A stretch of DNA of 64,000 nucleotides from Deinococcus taeanensis (GTDB lineage: Bacteria > Deinococcota > Deinococci > Deinococcales > Deinococcaceae): NCBI RefSeq assembly GCF_020229735.1, contig NZ_CP083455.1, positions 1,639,001-1,703,000 of the forward strand, read 5' to 3'. Under the pieces are notes generated by a model. The model saw nothing but the letters and a program-made list of their open reading frames with translations. It did no database searches and was not told the origin of the DNA. Positions 35,801 to 42,074 of this stretch are shown here, in pieces. Within the stretch, counting starts at the first letter, position 1, and each line of letters starts with the position of its first letter. The position numbers were made by a program, and so were the translations under genes.

Positions 35801-36731
35801 GCGCCCGGCGCGGCCGTTCCTGCAGCGGCTGGTGTTCGAGGACATTCCCATCACGGCAACGAACGGCATCCGCATCGATGAGAACCTGGTGCGCGCAGAG
35901 TTCACCGGGAACCTGGTTCTGGCGGGCAGCGGGGACCGGCCGCGTCTGGCCGGCAGTGTCCGCTCGCAGCGCGGCTTCGTGTACCTGCGCGAGAACGAGT
36001 TCACGCTGCAGACGAGCACCGTCACCTTCAGCGGCGACAACCTCTTCCCGAAATTCGAGGTGCGGGCCAATGGCACCGTTCAGGCCGCCACCACGCGCCA
36101 GCGGGTGCCGGTGACCCTGGAACTCGGTGGGGAGTTCGTGACCCGCCCTGACGGCACGACCGCGCTGGAACTGGACACCACGCTGCGCTGCACTACCGAG
36201 GGCGCCAGCTGCGCTGACCCGTCCACGGGCCTGCCGTACGGCGAGGCGGAACTGTACGCGCTGGTGGCCACCGGAGTCCCGAACCTCGCCACGCTGCCCA
36301 GCAACCTGGCGGCGCTGGGCAGCAGCGCCCTGCAGACGGCCCTGAACGTGTTCGTGCTGGGTGAACTGGAGCGCACTATTGCCACGGCGTTCGGCCTGGA
36401 CGTGTTCCGCCTGACGCCGCAGCTGTCGGTGAAGGACGGAACGCTGGGCGCCACAATCACGCTGGGGTCGTACCTGACGCGCGACCTGTACCTGCAGTAT
36501 CAGGTGAACCTGAACGGCGAGGGGCTGCTGAACGCGGAGTACAGTACTCCCGACAACCGGTTCACGTTCCGCGTGACCACGCCGCTCAAGGGCCTGAACC
36601 TGCAGTCGATCCGGCCGACATTCAGCGCCGGGTACAACGTGAATGAGCGCACGAACGTGAACTTTGGCGTGGAGAACGGGGAGCGGGGTGTGGTGCTGCG
36701 CTTCGGGATCCGGTACCTGTTCGGCCGGTAG
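26850..36731 (+). CDS. tamB: Giant TamB-family translocation/assembly (AsmA-like) protein
   Basis: 3293 residues, more than twice the size of enterobacterial TamB (about 1260). A Pro/Gly-rich cytosolic N-terminus is followed by one membrane anchor near residues 51-75 (GWWLLALVGALLLTLVFLPALVG). The rest is thousands of residues of repeating beta-strand sequence (for example GTLNLNYTRQSGTF, VTGRAADPALAGRVTLL). The C-terminal DUF490/TamB domain ends ...NFGVENGERGVVLRFGIRYLFG. Such proteins form hydrophobic grooves that span the periplasm and move phospholipids or assist outer-membrane protein assembly, fitting the diderm-like Deinococcus envelope. The GTG at 26850 follows an in-frame stop at 26826; GTG 26883 is the alternative. 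Single-gene unit. Confidence 0.93.
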   Translation: MTQRPQGDQNDVTSDPPLANDHGPVNAEGPAAPPPPDGPGVGRRPGPGRRGWWLLALVGALLLTLVFLPALVGGAVLARFGASAGLTADRVSGPLWAPHLSGVTLNAPGVKGEAGTLSVSVAGVNPITRTLRLNVQATDATVALKLKDLIGGPGGSGGGTGWKVTLGSVAVRNTRVNVDGTGVNVPDGRFSVTPGRAGRLAVRGATPDGDLNADVTLGEKNGANVFTMDLNADARVLNHYWPGVTAGRITGRYVLGDGPVRGDLRVQDGALRVPEAKFVTVTGVTGTATHRGDNVRLQLTGRGWNGPVTARGNVDLKAQNWQVTADAAPTVSGLARALGTTGQGDLKLRVTAGGWSTVRVKAYAQGAGTLGGVGVSNANVEYTYLNRDGAVAGQTNDLAFSADTALGGAVQKLAGRWAIGRGGRATLAGTFGQKALDVAASIDAQSVVRFTGQGLGGPLRGSYALSGSRLDAVLNPTYGAARARVALSGTAEDLRARVTGGEAGPFALAGTAVLDRRGLRADLGRARLNLDRSFKGTWEARTLQGAGVTLSGQGRVDLIGGDVTGTLSAAVPGLRDTLSGTLNLNYTRQSGTFTAGAQQLSWSGDAFGVRARNLPVSGDLSVTGDVTVTTGLKVFGSLRAAGRGVVLSAEGNGITAQLRGVSNGVTVRADTDLRAPYRVSARVQGADIRGELSMNQGVQFTLNTAGATARGVVNGQSVKAAGRVNLGALRPLLPTLGLGGTLDLNLTGRGGTADVNARVAGAAVRGTLTRQPGAGTPVTAKLQVASGDVQARVSGQVFPDVRAAGQVQVQGQTLALTVSGPYGALSAAATGRTGPLSFGGVTLPAQTVNLRGTVTPALSATGTWGELSVAYDGPSGLVRVRGAQTLTAFGQAGRVQGRATWGPGRGGAFRGAVDARGVLDQYTVALQGPWNKLNLLVTDAEGLRAQGAAALPSGRYDVDVSGPLGGGLFVDGNVQGTGLEPRGEITVRDRQGGRARVTLAGFDNLNVQASGLTLAGQRLQGTLNARGGVLNGTLNAGPFLIRAENGALRVAGTVAGQAVTASGRLTLPATLENLNLQVAGPYFTAVAGGSVANLRGTLRLNAQAFGSGPARLSVPAQVFPLSGSLTGARITVGGLTYLGGTWSGAQGLRYALGGRAGTVQLAGQGTSALLALPAGPLTGRVSVLPALGGTLSTALSPFAASLPEAVRTQLIPGQLNAALGPDSVTLFTSGTRYLGDPVRLDARAAWGTTLRVQGTLTHPGSRVPVAYSAAGLTVRGAVLDARVLEPVVPGVRGRVSLNLNVPELNASRASGRADVNVRAAGQAAQGQVSLARGQLSARLRSTLGGAALSVRGTLYPQANAAVTFDDLRATLTGRAGPTTRDTLTLRVAGTYARQPVNVTVTGTALTGGSAGITADGSAAGAALNVGLTQGRGVGLPAWAVRGSASAADLRPLLGSPGRATATLAGTLADVRASVSGEVAGVNFRAPARYVSGTLRLDGAQATLAQGAVRASGTVLPNLNLSAKATLTDLLPGSYTAQLRGALSKPDVTFQGVLASGPAGLRATGSRVMGRLLARDYRVTFSGAPLAGEVRGRLGANALGGLQRAALTLNTAYVSGDTDLRLRGPVGWNARTGFTGALRVVGDVPGGPLDALLDGQSGTLNVAAVLGTGVREARITGRLPASLPFRPGGTLSLAAFDVGALWGRPEQLRVTGTATLGGPGWAALNAAFAGQLQDSGGELGGALNARYAAGDIRVNLSGPRVSADGRLQGGRYALALRADPLRAARLLPATLDVDALTVGGTLDAAGTLAGGLDRLEVRNLAVKGQQEQAGPFSLYGTLGYLPAGDVLSADLSGSLRDGVLSARGALPGGLRVTARNLSTQYLNAASLGQGTLGADVTLTGRAADPALAGRVTLLTTQVDAAAAVSGRASDPALNARVSLRGPARGTLYVEASNLNLAAGTVQARLYGAVTSGTTRADVDLRGVWPRLSGQVRATAGLTGPVLVTGNGQGGYTLRAGPLGQGTLTLTPGTNLIPTLGGTLRVTPLPLAGGSGVANVQATLGGTLLSPTLAGTLTTRGASLGGVTLEDLSGSLTGTLAGLSGTFTQGGRTVAALKSQGVTLDRLGARAASSTLEVSGTANLNGTAALTIDAQGTLAGRMQATYGARALTLRGNLSGPQGLRGALDLTADQLGGWRGTARVTGGPAGLLTRPAALSVSGPFGAPLVQGEAGLLGAGARIVATARGVQLRLVDGPQAQGSGVLEARPGAGGTWRLLGAASLTRPEGSLSVTPGGTLDDPQAQLSVRRGEWRASGTVGLRAADLNVSDGLVDGRLRWQAGQLAANLPGLNLGRLGISGLSGLLTANGTLNTGSQDGRVTFEARELDTPYEVPALGVALKGAVTGAVTLRAGRPSVQATVTLSAGTLTLNAQQSPETWTGQLTGRLVRESGALSVDIRAGADGLTGTLGAARYPLDLAGQVLTLDGTVTLAGQTFRADLRGGNNMGAATVTASGGIADLLPVLDGPLAVQATGEGYTARATLDDLDIRDLKVAPALAGRISGEATLRDGGGTFVLRSANLSVGPRTLPARLEGTQVGGDWRIRGFLGESDFTAGLSGGEVFGQGALRGLPVGALVAAFTGAAPGEGVVTGVVRFRFPMADPPAGTVNVVAERIRVSATSGEGAAAVTETLTGSGTLEFAARELRSVNIQLSGAGTWDVRGQYTRERVDLNARFTNTTFTPVLQLVPGLLDLQPSLKGTLVLSAAGTYDRPRGLLRAENLQGAMAGLSLRVPQFAGDLPDSGAFTAGGRVMTGGTVGTDGTVNLRGQLTLGRLSDTRATFTGLLAPQALGALPNTAVTVSQQPDGRWLVDAQSRSVSASSGAGSLVLSGTLSPRWDLSLSARNYNLPLAVIYGRESALNADLRAVDDGSVIRVTGAADFVRLVLGRVNAPATIPAPGQSSTDPGTGRTTDNYVSPLPEQFTTFPQPEQQAGERPARPFLQRLVFEDIPITATNGIRIDENLVRAEFTGNLVLAGSGDRPRLAGSVRSQRGFVYLRENEFTLQTSTVTFSGDNLFPKFEVRANGTVQAATTRQRVPVTLELGGEFVTRPDGTTALELDTTLRCTTEGASCADPSTGLPYGEAELYALVATGVPNLATLPSNLAALGSSALQTALNVFVLGELERTIATAFGLDVFRLTPQLSVKDGTLGATITLGSYLTRDLYLQYQVNLNGEGLLNAEYSTPDNRFTFRVTTPLKGLNLQSIRPTFSAGYNVNERTNVNFGVENGERGVVLRFGIRYLFGR

Positions 36732-36783
36732 GTTCACCTGCCCCTGCCTGCGGGCCGGGCCGCTTCGCTGGAACACGAAGAAC

Positions 36784-36807
36784 GCCGCCCCAGATGCTTG
36801 GGGCGGC
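36784..36807. terminator. Convergent terminator between tamB and the 36825 gene
   Basis: GCCGCCCC / GGGGCGGC, 8-bp stem with an 8-base loop. On the minus strand it is followed by GTTCTTCGTGTTC. Confidence 0.6.
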
Positions 36808-36824
36808 GCCTGAGGGACGGAGGT

Positions 36825-37277
36825 TCAGCCGACGGTAACGTTGGCGCGGGGTTCCAGGGCGTAGAAGGCAACCACGGCGACGAGCGTGCCGACCCAGCCG
36901 GGGGCGCTGCCCAGGTCGAGCTCAAAGGGACGGCCCAGGACGGTGCTGCCGAGCTGCCCGACGAGTTTGTCGCCGGTCTGCTGCGCCACGACGTTCCAGC
37001 CCACGATGGGTTCACCCATGAAGCCGGTGACGCGGTCCACGCCGCGGAGGGTGAGTTTCTGCGCGCCGACGTTCCCCTTGAGTTCGCCGTCCTGCAGTTC
37101 GATTTTCACGCTGTCGCTTCCGACGGTGCCCTGCACGCCGCGCTCGGTGATTTCGAGGTTGATGTCCTTGCCGTGCAGCTTTCCGCCGGCGCGGCCCTTG
37201 ATGGTGTCGCCATCGATGGCGCAGCGGATACTGTAGCCGTCCGCTCCGCCGAGGCGGCCCTTGATGAGGTCTTCCAT
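36825..37277 (-). CDS. Hypothetical protein
   Basis: 150 residues from ATG 37277, placed seven bases after a TATACT box (leaderless). The sequence is a regular run of short beta strands with glycine turns (KGRLGGADGYSIRCAIDGDTIKGRAGGKLHGKDINLEIT) and a hydrophobic C-terminal segment (GTLVAVVAFYAL) just before the end. No known family recognised. The beta-rich pattern with a C-terminal hydrophobic segment suggests an envelope-associated protein. Confidence 0.72.
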   Translation of the reverse strand: MEDLIKGRLGGADGYSIRCAIDGDTIKGRAGGKLHGKDINLEITERGVQGTVGSDSVKIELQDGELKGNVGAQKLTLRGVDRVTGFMGEPIVGWNVVAQQTGDKLVGQLGSTVLGRPFELDLGSAPGWVGTLVAVVAFYALEPRANVTVG

Positions 37278-37284
37278 GCGCGGA

Positions 37285-37290
37285 AGTATA
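37285..37290 (-). promoter_or_regulatory. Leaderless -10 box of the 36825-37277 gene
   Basis: TATACT on the minus strand, seven bases before ATG 37277. Confidence 0.55.
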
Positions 37291-37297
37291 GCGTGCG

Positions 37298-37782
37298 TCA
37301 CATCCTGCTGGCGCGAACGAGTCCCAGCCGCTCGAAGTAGGCGCGGCGGGTCAGGCTGGGGCCGCCGTCGCCCAGAGTGACGCGGCCGACGTTCCAGCGC
37401 TCGAACAGAATACGCAGTGTGCCGCCCAGCAGCGCCGCGCCGAACCAGCCGGGCGGATCGCCGTTCCAGCGCAGCGTGTGTCCGTCCCAGGCGAGGTGCG
37501 GGCAGCCTTCATCCCGCGCGGCCCAGAACATCCCGCCACTGTCCCCCAGGCGCTGTGCGCGGACCGTGAGGGGCGGCTCCCTCACCTCCGCGTCGAACTG
37601 CGCGGCGGCCCAGACCTGGGCGTACAGGCTGTACAGGTCCTGCTGGAGGGCGTGGGCCTGGGCGCGCACCCGGGCCTCCTCCCGGCCGGTCAGGGTGCCG
37701 GGCGGGCGGTCAAGTTCGGCGCGCAGGGCGGCCAGCTGCGTTTCCAGCGGCGCGAGCCGCTGCCGGGGGGTGGGTGGGGGGG
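37298..37782 (-). pseudogene. Out-of-frame C-terminal part of the ABC-F gene
   Basis: This frame continues the ABC-F protein after a one-base slip at the C-run (37776-37782 read as G on the + strand). It encodes the expected C-terminal coiled coil (LETQLAALRAELDRP... VRAQAHALQQDLYSLYAQVW) and then about 90 residues with no domain I know (MFWAARDEGCPHLAWDGHTLRWNG). Adding one C to the run joins both frames into about 708 residues. It could be a real mutation, an assembly error in a homopolymer, or slippage. Confidence 0.7.
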
Positions 37783-39420
37783 CGGCGGCGGCGGGTCGCC
37801 CTGCAGGGTGGCGGCCGGGTCGAGGTATTCGCGGCTGCCCCAGCCGCTCACCTCGCGCAGCGTGGCGTCCTCGATCACCCACAGGCGCGTGGCGACCTCA
37901 CGCGCGAAGCGGCGGTCGTGCGTGACGATCACCACGGCGCCTGCGTAGGCCTGCACGGCCCCCTCCAGGGCCTGGAGGGCCTCCACGTCCAGGTGGTTGG
38001 TGGGTTCGTCCAGCAGCAGCAGGTCGGCGCGCAGGCCGCTGACCAGCGCCAGTCCGGCCCGCGCACGTTCCCCGCCGGACAGGTGCTCGGGCGTTGTGGG
38101 CCAGTCGGCCGCGCTGAAACCCGCGCGGCCCAGCAGGGTGTTCGCCTGCCGGCCGAAGCGCCGCTCGAACTGCGCGTGCAAGCCCTCGCCGGGGGTCAGG
38201 CCGTGCCACGTCTGGTCCAGCGTCGCGACCGTCACACCCGGCGCGACCCGCAACACCGGCAGTGCCCCGGACTCGCCGGTCAGGGGGTCCGGGGCGGGCG
38301 GATCAGGGTGCAGGTCGCCGGCCAGGAGGCGCATCAGGGTGGTTTTGCCGGTGCCGTTGGCGCCCATCAGGGCCACGCGGTCGCCCTGCCGCAGCCGGAA
38401 CGCGGCGTTCAGCAACACTGGCCGGTCCCCGTAGGTTTTGCCCAGGTGCTCGCCCCAGGCGACCAGGGGTGCGCGGGCGCTGCCAGCGAGCAGGCGCATG
38501 CGGATCTGCCGTTCCGGCAGCGGCGCCTCGGGCACCGCGTGGCGTTCGGCGCGCGTTTTCAGTCCGCGGGACCGGCGGCCCCAGCGGTCCAGGATGTCCA
38601 CGCTGCGCGCGAGTCGCTCGGCTTCCCGTTCCCCCAGCCGGGCCGCGCGGGTCTGCGTGCGGCGCTCTAGGTCCCGCTGCGTCCAGGCGCGCGAGTACCC
38701 GCCGGGGTACGGGGTGGCTGCGCCGCGCTCCAGCCACACGCTGCGGGTGGCGACGCCATCCAGGAAATCGCGGTCGTGGCTGGTGAGCAGCACGCCCCCC
38801 GGGAAGTCGCGCAGCCAGCTTTCAAGCCATTCGCGCATGCGGATGTCCAGGTGGTTGGTGGGTTCATCCAGGATCAGCAGGTCCGGCTCGCGCGCCAGGG
38901 CCAGCGCGAGGGCCAGACGCGTGCGTTCCCCGCCGGAGAGCGTGACCGCTTCACGCGGCTGGAACCGGGTGAGGTCCAGCATGCCCAGCACCCGCGCGAC
39001 CCGCGCAGGCCAGCGGTACGCGTCGGCGTCCTCAAGGCGGGCATGCAGAGCACTCCAGCGGGTCAGGGTGTCCGGGTCTCCCAGGTTCGCCTCCAGGGCC
39101 AGCAGCTCCACCTCCAGGTCCCGGTAGGGATGGGCGGCGTCAATCAGGGCCTGGACACTGAGGCCCGGCGGGTGGGCGTGATGCTGCTCCAGCACGGCCA
39201 CCCGCAGTCCGTCGGCGCGCCACAGCTCACCCTCCTCCGGGTGGCGCTCACCGGTCAGGACACGCAGCAGGGTGGTCTTGCCGGCGCCGTTGCGGCCCAG
39301 CAGGGCCACGCGCTCACCCGCGCTGACGCTCAGGGTCACGCCACTGAGCACAGCGCGTTCCCCGAAGATCACGGTGACGTTCGTGGCGGTGAGAAGCGTG
39401 GAGGGCAGGGTGGCCGGCAC
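37690..39420 (-). CDS. ABC-F ATPase (frame breaks near its C-terminus)
   Basis: Tandem ABC domains without membrane segments. First: LLGRNGAGKTTLLRVL, LSGGERTRLALALAL, LLILDEPTNHLD. Second: LMGANGTGKTTLMRLL, LSGGERARAGLALVS, LLLLDEPTNHLDVEAL, and a Lys/Arg-rich linker between them. ABC-F proteins act on the ribosome, as translation factors or antibiotic protection. The GTG start at 39420 lies seven bases after TAGCCT (39428-39433 complement). After GDPPPPPP the frame reads a short non-homologous tail, while the proper coiled-coil C-terminus lies in the -1 frame (37298-37782). Confidence 0.9.
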   Translation of the reverse strand: MPATLPSTLLTATNVTVIFGERAVLSGVTLSVSAGERVALLGRNGAGKTTLLRVLTGERHPEEGELWRADGLRVAVLEQHHAHPPGLSVQALIDAAHPYRDLEVELLALEANLGDPDTLTRWSALHARLEDADAYRWPARVARVLGMLDLTRFQPREAVTLSGGERTRLALALALAREPDLLILDEPTNHLDIRMREWLESWLRDFPGGVLLTSHDRDFLDGVATRSVWLERGAATPYPGGYSRAWTQRDLERRTQTRAARLGEREAERLARSVDILDRWGRRSRGLKTRAERHAVPEAPLPERQIRMRLLAGSARAPLVAWGEHLGKTYGDRPVLLNAAFRLRQGDRVALMGANGTGKTTLMRLLAGDLHPDPPAPDPLTGESGALPVLRVAPGVTVATLDQTWHGLTPGEGLHAQFERRFGRQANTLLGRAGFSAADWPTTPEHLSGGERARAGLALVSGLRADLLLLDEPTNHLDVEALQALEGAVQAYAGAVVIVTHDRRFAREVATRLWVIEDATLREVSGWGSREYLDPAATLQGDPPPPPPHPPPGSGSRRWKRSWPPCAPNLTARPAP

Positions 39421-39427
39421 GCCCGCA

Positions 39428-39433
39428 AGGCTA
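39428..39433 (-). promoter_or_regulatory. Leaderless -10 box of the ABC-F gene
   Basis: TAGCCT on the minus strand, seven bases before GTG 39420. Confidence 0.5.
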
Positions 39434-39552
39434 ACAGAGCCGGCGTGAGCCTGAATGCGCTGAAACGCTCATCTTCACCTCCCCTGACCACCTCAGGGCC
39501 AATGGGGGCGCGCCCCGTCGGCTGCGGGGGCGTTCGGCCTGGGAGGGGCCGG

Positions 39553-39558
39553 TATGAT
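39553..39558 (+). promoter_or_regulatory. Leaderless -10 box of trhO
   Basis: TATGAT six bases before ATG 39565. No -35 seen. Confidence 0.55.
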
Positions 39559-39564
39559 GCGGGG

Positions 39565-40479
39565 ATGTCTGCCGCGTCTCACCCTGCTGCCGAGCCTGCC
39601 CCCGCCGCGCCATTCACGGTGGCGGCCCTGTACCAGTTCCGGGCGGTGCCGGACCCGGCCGCACTGCGCGCGCGGCTGTTGACCGTGGGCCGTGAGGCCG
39701 GGCTGTGCGGCACCCTGATCGTGGCGGGCGAGGGACTGAACGGCACGGTGGCCGGCACCCGCGCGGGCATTGACGTGCTGCGCGGCGCGCTGCTCGCTGA
39801 GGGTTTCGACCGGCTGGAGTACAAGGAGTCCGCTGCGGCCAGCCCGCCGTTCCGGCGTTTCAAGGTGCGTCTGAAACGCGAGATCGTGACGATGGGCGTG
39901 CCGGTCGAACCCACGTCCCGGGTGGGACAGTACGTGGCGCCGGAAGACTGGAACGCCTTGATCAGCGCGCCGGACGTCGTGGTGATCGACACCCGCAACC
40001 GGTACGAGGTGAAGGCCGGGACCTTCCGCGGGGCGGTGGATCCGGGGATCGAGTCGTTCCGCGAGTTCCCGGCGTGGCTGGACGCGCACGAGGCGGAGCT
40101 GCGCGGCCGGCGCGTGGCGATGTTCTGCACCGGCGGGATCCGCTGCGAGAAAAGCACCAGCCTGCTGCGCGAGCGGGGCTTCGAGGACGTGTTTCACCTC
40201 AGGGGCGGCATTCTGCAGTACCTGGAGGACGTGCCGCAGGAGCGCAGCGAGTGGGACGGGGAGTGCTTCGTCTTTGACGGCCGCGTGACGGTCGGTCACG
40301 GACTGCGGGAGGGCGCAGCGGTGATGTGCCACTCGTGCGGCTGGCCGCTGGGCGCCTCGGAGCGGCAGCATCCGCTGTTCGAGGAGGGCGTCAGCTGCGA
40401 ACACTGCCACGCCCGCACCACCCCCGAACAGAAGGCCGCGTTCCGGGAGCGGCAGCGGCACTACGACCAGCAGCTATGA
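39565..40479 (+). CDS. trhO: tRNA uridine(34) hydroxylase, rhodanese-domain (TrhO/YceA)
   Basis: 304 residues. The N-terminal acylphosphatase-like domain (VAALYQFRAV... GTLIVAGEGLNGTVAGT) is followed by rhodanese: VVVIDTRNRYEVKAGTFRGAVDP and the active-site loop MFCTGGIRCEKST, characteristic of TrhO. The C-terminal zinc-type segment is CHSCGWPLG...CEHCH. It hydroxylates U34 of several tRNAs to 5-hydroxyuridine. ATG 39565 follows TATGAT by six bases. The stop overlaps the next gene start (ATGA). Confidence 0.94.
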   Translation: MSAASHPAAEPAPAAPFTVAALYQFRAVPDPAALRARLLTVGREAGLCGTLIVAGEGLNGTVAGTRAGIDVLRGALLAEGFDRLEYKESAAASPPFRRFKVRLKREIVTMGVPVEPTSRVGQYVAPEDWNALISAPDVVVIDTRNRYEVKAGTFRGAVDPGIESFREFPAWLDAHEAELRGRRVAMFCTGGIRCEKSTSLLRERGFEDVFHLRGGILQYLEDVPQERSEWDGECFVFDGRVTVGHGLREGAAVMCHSCGWPLGASERQHPLFEEGVSCEHCHARTTPEQKAAFRERQRHYDQQL

Positions 40480-40973
40480 CACACCGCGCGGCGCTGGGTG
40501 TGGGGGCCGCCGCGCTGCTGGCCCAGCCGCGCCCCGCAACCCCGGCTCCAGGGAGTGCGGAGGTGCACTTCGTGCAGGGGATGGCGGTGCACCACGCGCA
40601 GGCGACCCAGATGAGTGCCCTTGTGCTGCAGGCCGCGCAGGACCGCCCGGCACGGTCACTGGCCCTGGACATTCAGCTGCGGCAGGAGGAGCAGGGACGG
40701 CAACGGGCGGCGTGGCGGCGTCACTGGGAAGCGCCTGAAGGGCGTATGCCCGGCTCAGCTGAGACACTATTCCTGCGCCTGATCCGCCGCCGCCAGGAAG
40801 CGCTGACGATGGCCGCGTCCCTGCGGGACAGAGCGCCCACCCGCAGGTCAGGCTGCTGGCGCGGCAGGTGCTGGCCACGCAGGCCAGGGAAATCCGTTCG
40901 CTGACCGACCTGTTGCGCTGCCGCGCCTCTGGCTCCTCCGGCCGGCCGGCCGGGTGTGGCCCACCAGCACTGA
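40476..40973 (+). pseudogene. DUF305-family gene disrupted by frameshift
   Basis: The ATG overlaps the trhO stop (ATGA). A short hydrophobic N-terminus (RAALGVGAAALLAQP) is followed by VHFVQGMAVHHAQATQMSALVL, the DUF305 His-rich signature, and FLRLIRRRQEALTMAASLRD. Near 40834-40841 the frame shifts by one base. The family C-terminus (HPQVRLLARQVLATQAREI) is found in the -1 frame, which then has no stop before entering the next gene. The annotated frame itself stops at 40904. DUF305 proteins are periplasmic and often linked to copper. Either a decaying gene or a sequencing error. Confidence 0.6.
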
Positions 40974-40989
40974 GGGGGAGGGCACCCGT

Positions 40990-42048
40990 TCAGCGGTCCG
41001 TGAGGTCGTCCAGCGCCTGTGGCGGCAGGGGCGCGGGGAAGATCAGGGCGCTGAGTGCCACGCCGCCCAGCCCGGCCATGACCGCCACGCCGAGCCACAA
41101 TTCCAGACTCAGGCTGGTCAGGCCGCGCCGCACGCCGTCTCCCAGGTACGGTCCCCAGACGCTCAGGGGCAACAGGAACGCGAAGGCCCGCAGGGCCCAC
41201 ACGCGGGTCGCGCCCGGGCGCAGCAGGGCGTGCCACGCGTCGACCAGCAGGCCGCATGCGGCGGCCAGCAGCGGCACGTGCCACTCACCGGGCAGCATCA
41301 TGGCGGCCATCCCGGCGTTCGTGACGCCGTACATCACGGCCACCGCCCCGAACGGCAGCGTAAAGCGCCGCAGAACCAGCAGCACCGGCGCGGCCAGGAT
41401 CAGGGCCGTGAGCAGGAGAGCGCTGAGCTCTCCGCGGGTCTGCACGTACCCCAGGCCCTGCGGAACGGCCAGCAAGCCCCACATGTACATGTGCATGAAG
41501 GCGGTCATGGCGAGCAGTGACGTGGCCGAGAGGACCGCGACCCAGCGCACCCCGCCCGGCGCGTCGCGGCGCGCCGGGGAGCGCCACGCCGCGTTCAGTG
41601 GGGACGCCACAATGAGGACCGCGCCGGCGAACAGCAGCAGGTGCGTCGGCGACAGCAGCGCCTCAATGCCCACCTCAATGCCCAGCACGGTGTGCCAGGT
41701 CAGGTCACCCAGGCCGCCCAGGGCGAAGACCGGCACGCCCAGGGCCGCCAGGTGGTACCCGTCCGGGAAGGCCGGGAGGCCCCGTCTTCCCTGACGCCAG
41801 CCGCGCGCCGCCAGGGACAGACACCACGCGGTAACCGCCAGGAATCCGCTGTAGAACGCGGCGTGCCACGGCGTGAAGAACGTCTCCAGTGACTCCCCGA
41901 ACTGGTTGTGTGCCCAGCCGTCGGTGAACACGCCGCCCAGCAGCCACCAGCCCAGCAGGATGGTCAGCAGGTTCTGCCGGGTGCTGGCGCGGTATACGTC
42001 CGCCGGTCGGGAGGGCCCCACGGGCAGGGTGGGGGGCGCGGTGGTCAT
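40990..42048 (-). CDS. Polytopic membrane protein of unknown function
   Basis: 352 residues with about nine hydrophobic segments (LLTILLGWWLLGGVFTDGW, AFYSGFLAVTAWCLSLA, LLLFAGAVLIVASPL, SLLAMTAFMHMYMWGLLAV, LLLTALILAAPVLLVL, WHVPLLAAACGLLVDAW and others). Several His residues lie near helix ends (WAHNQFGE, TPWHAAFYS, TWHTVLG, SPTHLLLF), a pattern seen in haem or metal membrane proteins, but no family is recognised. The ATG at 42048 is six bases after TACACT. Confidence 0.78.
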   Translation of the reverse strand: MTTAPPTLPVGPSRPADVYRASTRQNLLTILLGWWLLGGVFTDGWAHNQFGESLETFFTPWHAAFYSGFLAVTAWCLSLAARGWRQGRRGLPAFPDGYHLAALGVPVFALGGLGDLTWHTVLGIEVGIEALLSPTHLLLFAGAVLIVASPLNAAWRSPARRDAPGGVRWVAVLSATSLLAMTAFMHMYMWGLLAVPQGLGYVQTRGELSALLLTALILAAPVLLVLRRFTLPFGAVAVMYGVTNAGMAAMMLPGEWHVPLLAAACGLLVDAWHALLRPGATRVWALRAFAFLLPLSVWGPYLGDGVRRGLTSLSLELWLGVAVMAGLGGVALSALIFPAPLPPQALDDLTDR

Positions 42049-42054
42049 GCCCGC

Positions 42055-42060
42055 AGTGTA
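42055..42060 (-). promoter_or_regulatory. Leaderless -10 box of the 40990-42048 gene
   Basis: TACACT on the minus strand, six bases before ATG 42048. Confidence 0.55.
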
Positions 42061-42074
42061 CGGGCCGGCCGGGG

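Noticed and set aside
28000..36776. Several minus-strand frames of 200-560 codons inside tamB
   Set aside because: Repetitive GC-rich beta sequence leaves all frames open; none has a domain, start signal or -10 box.
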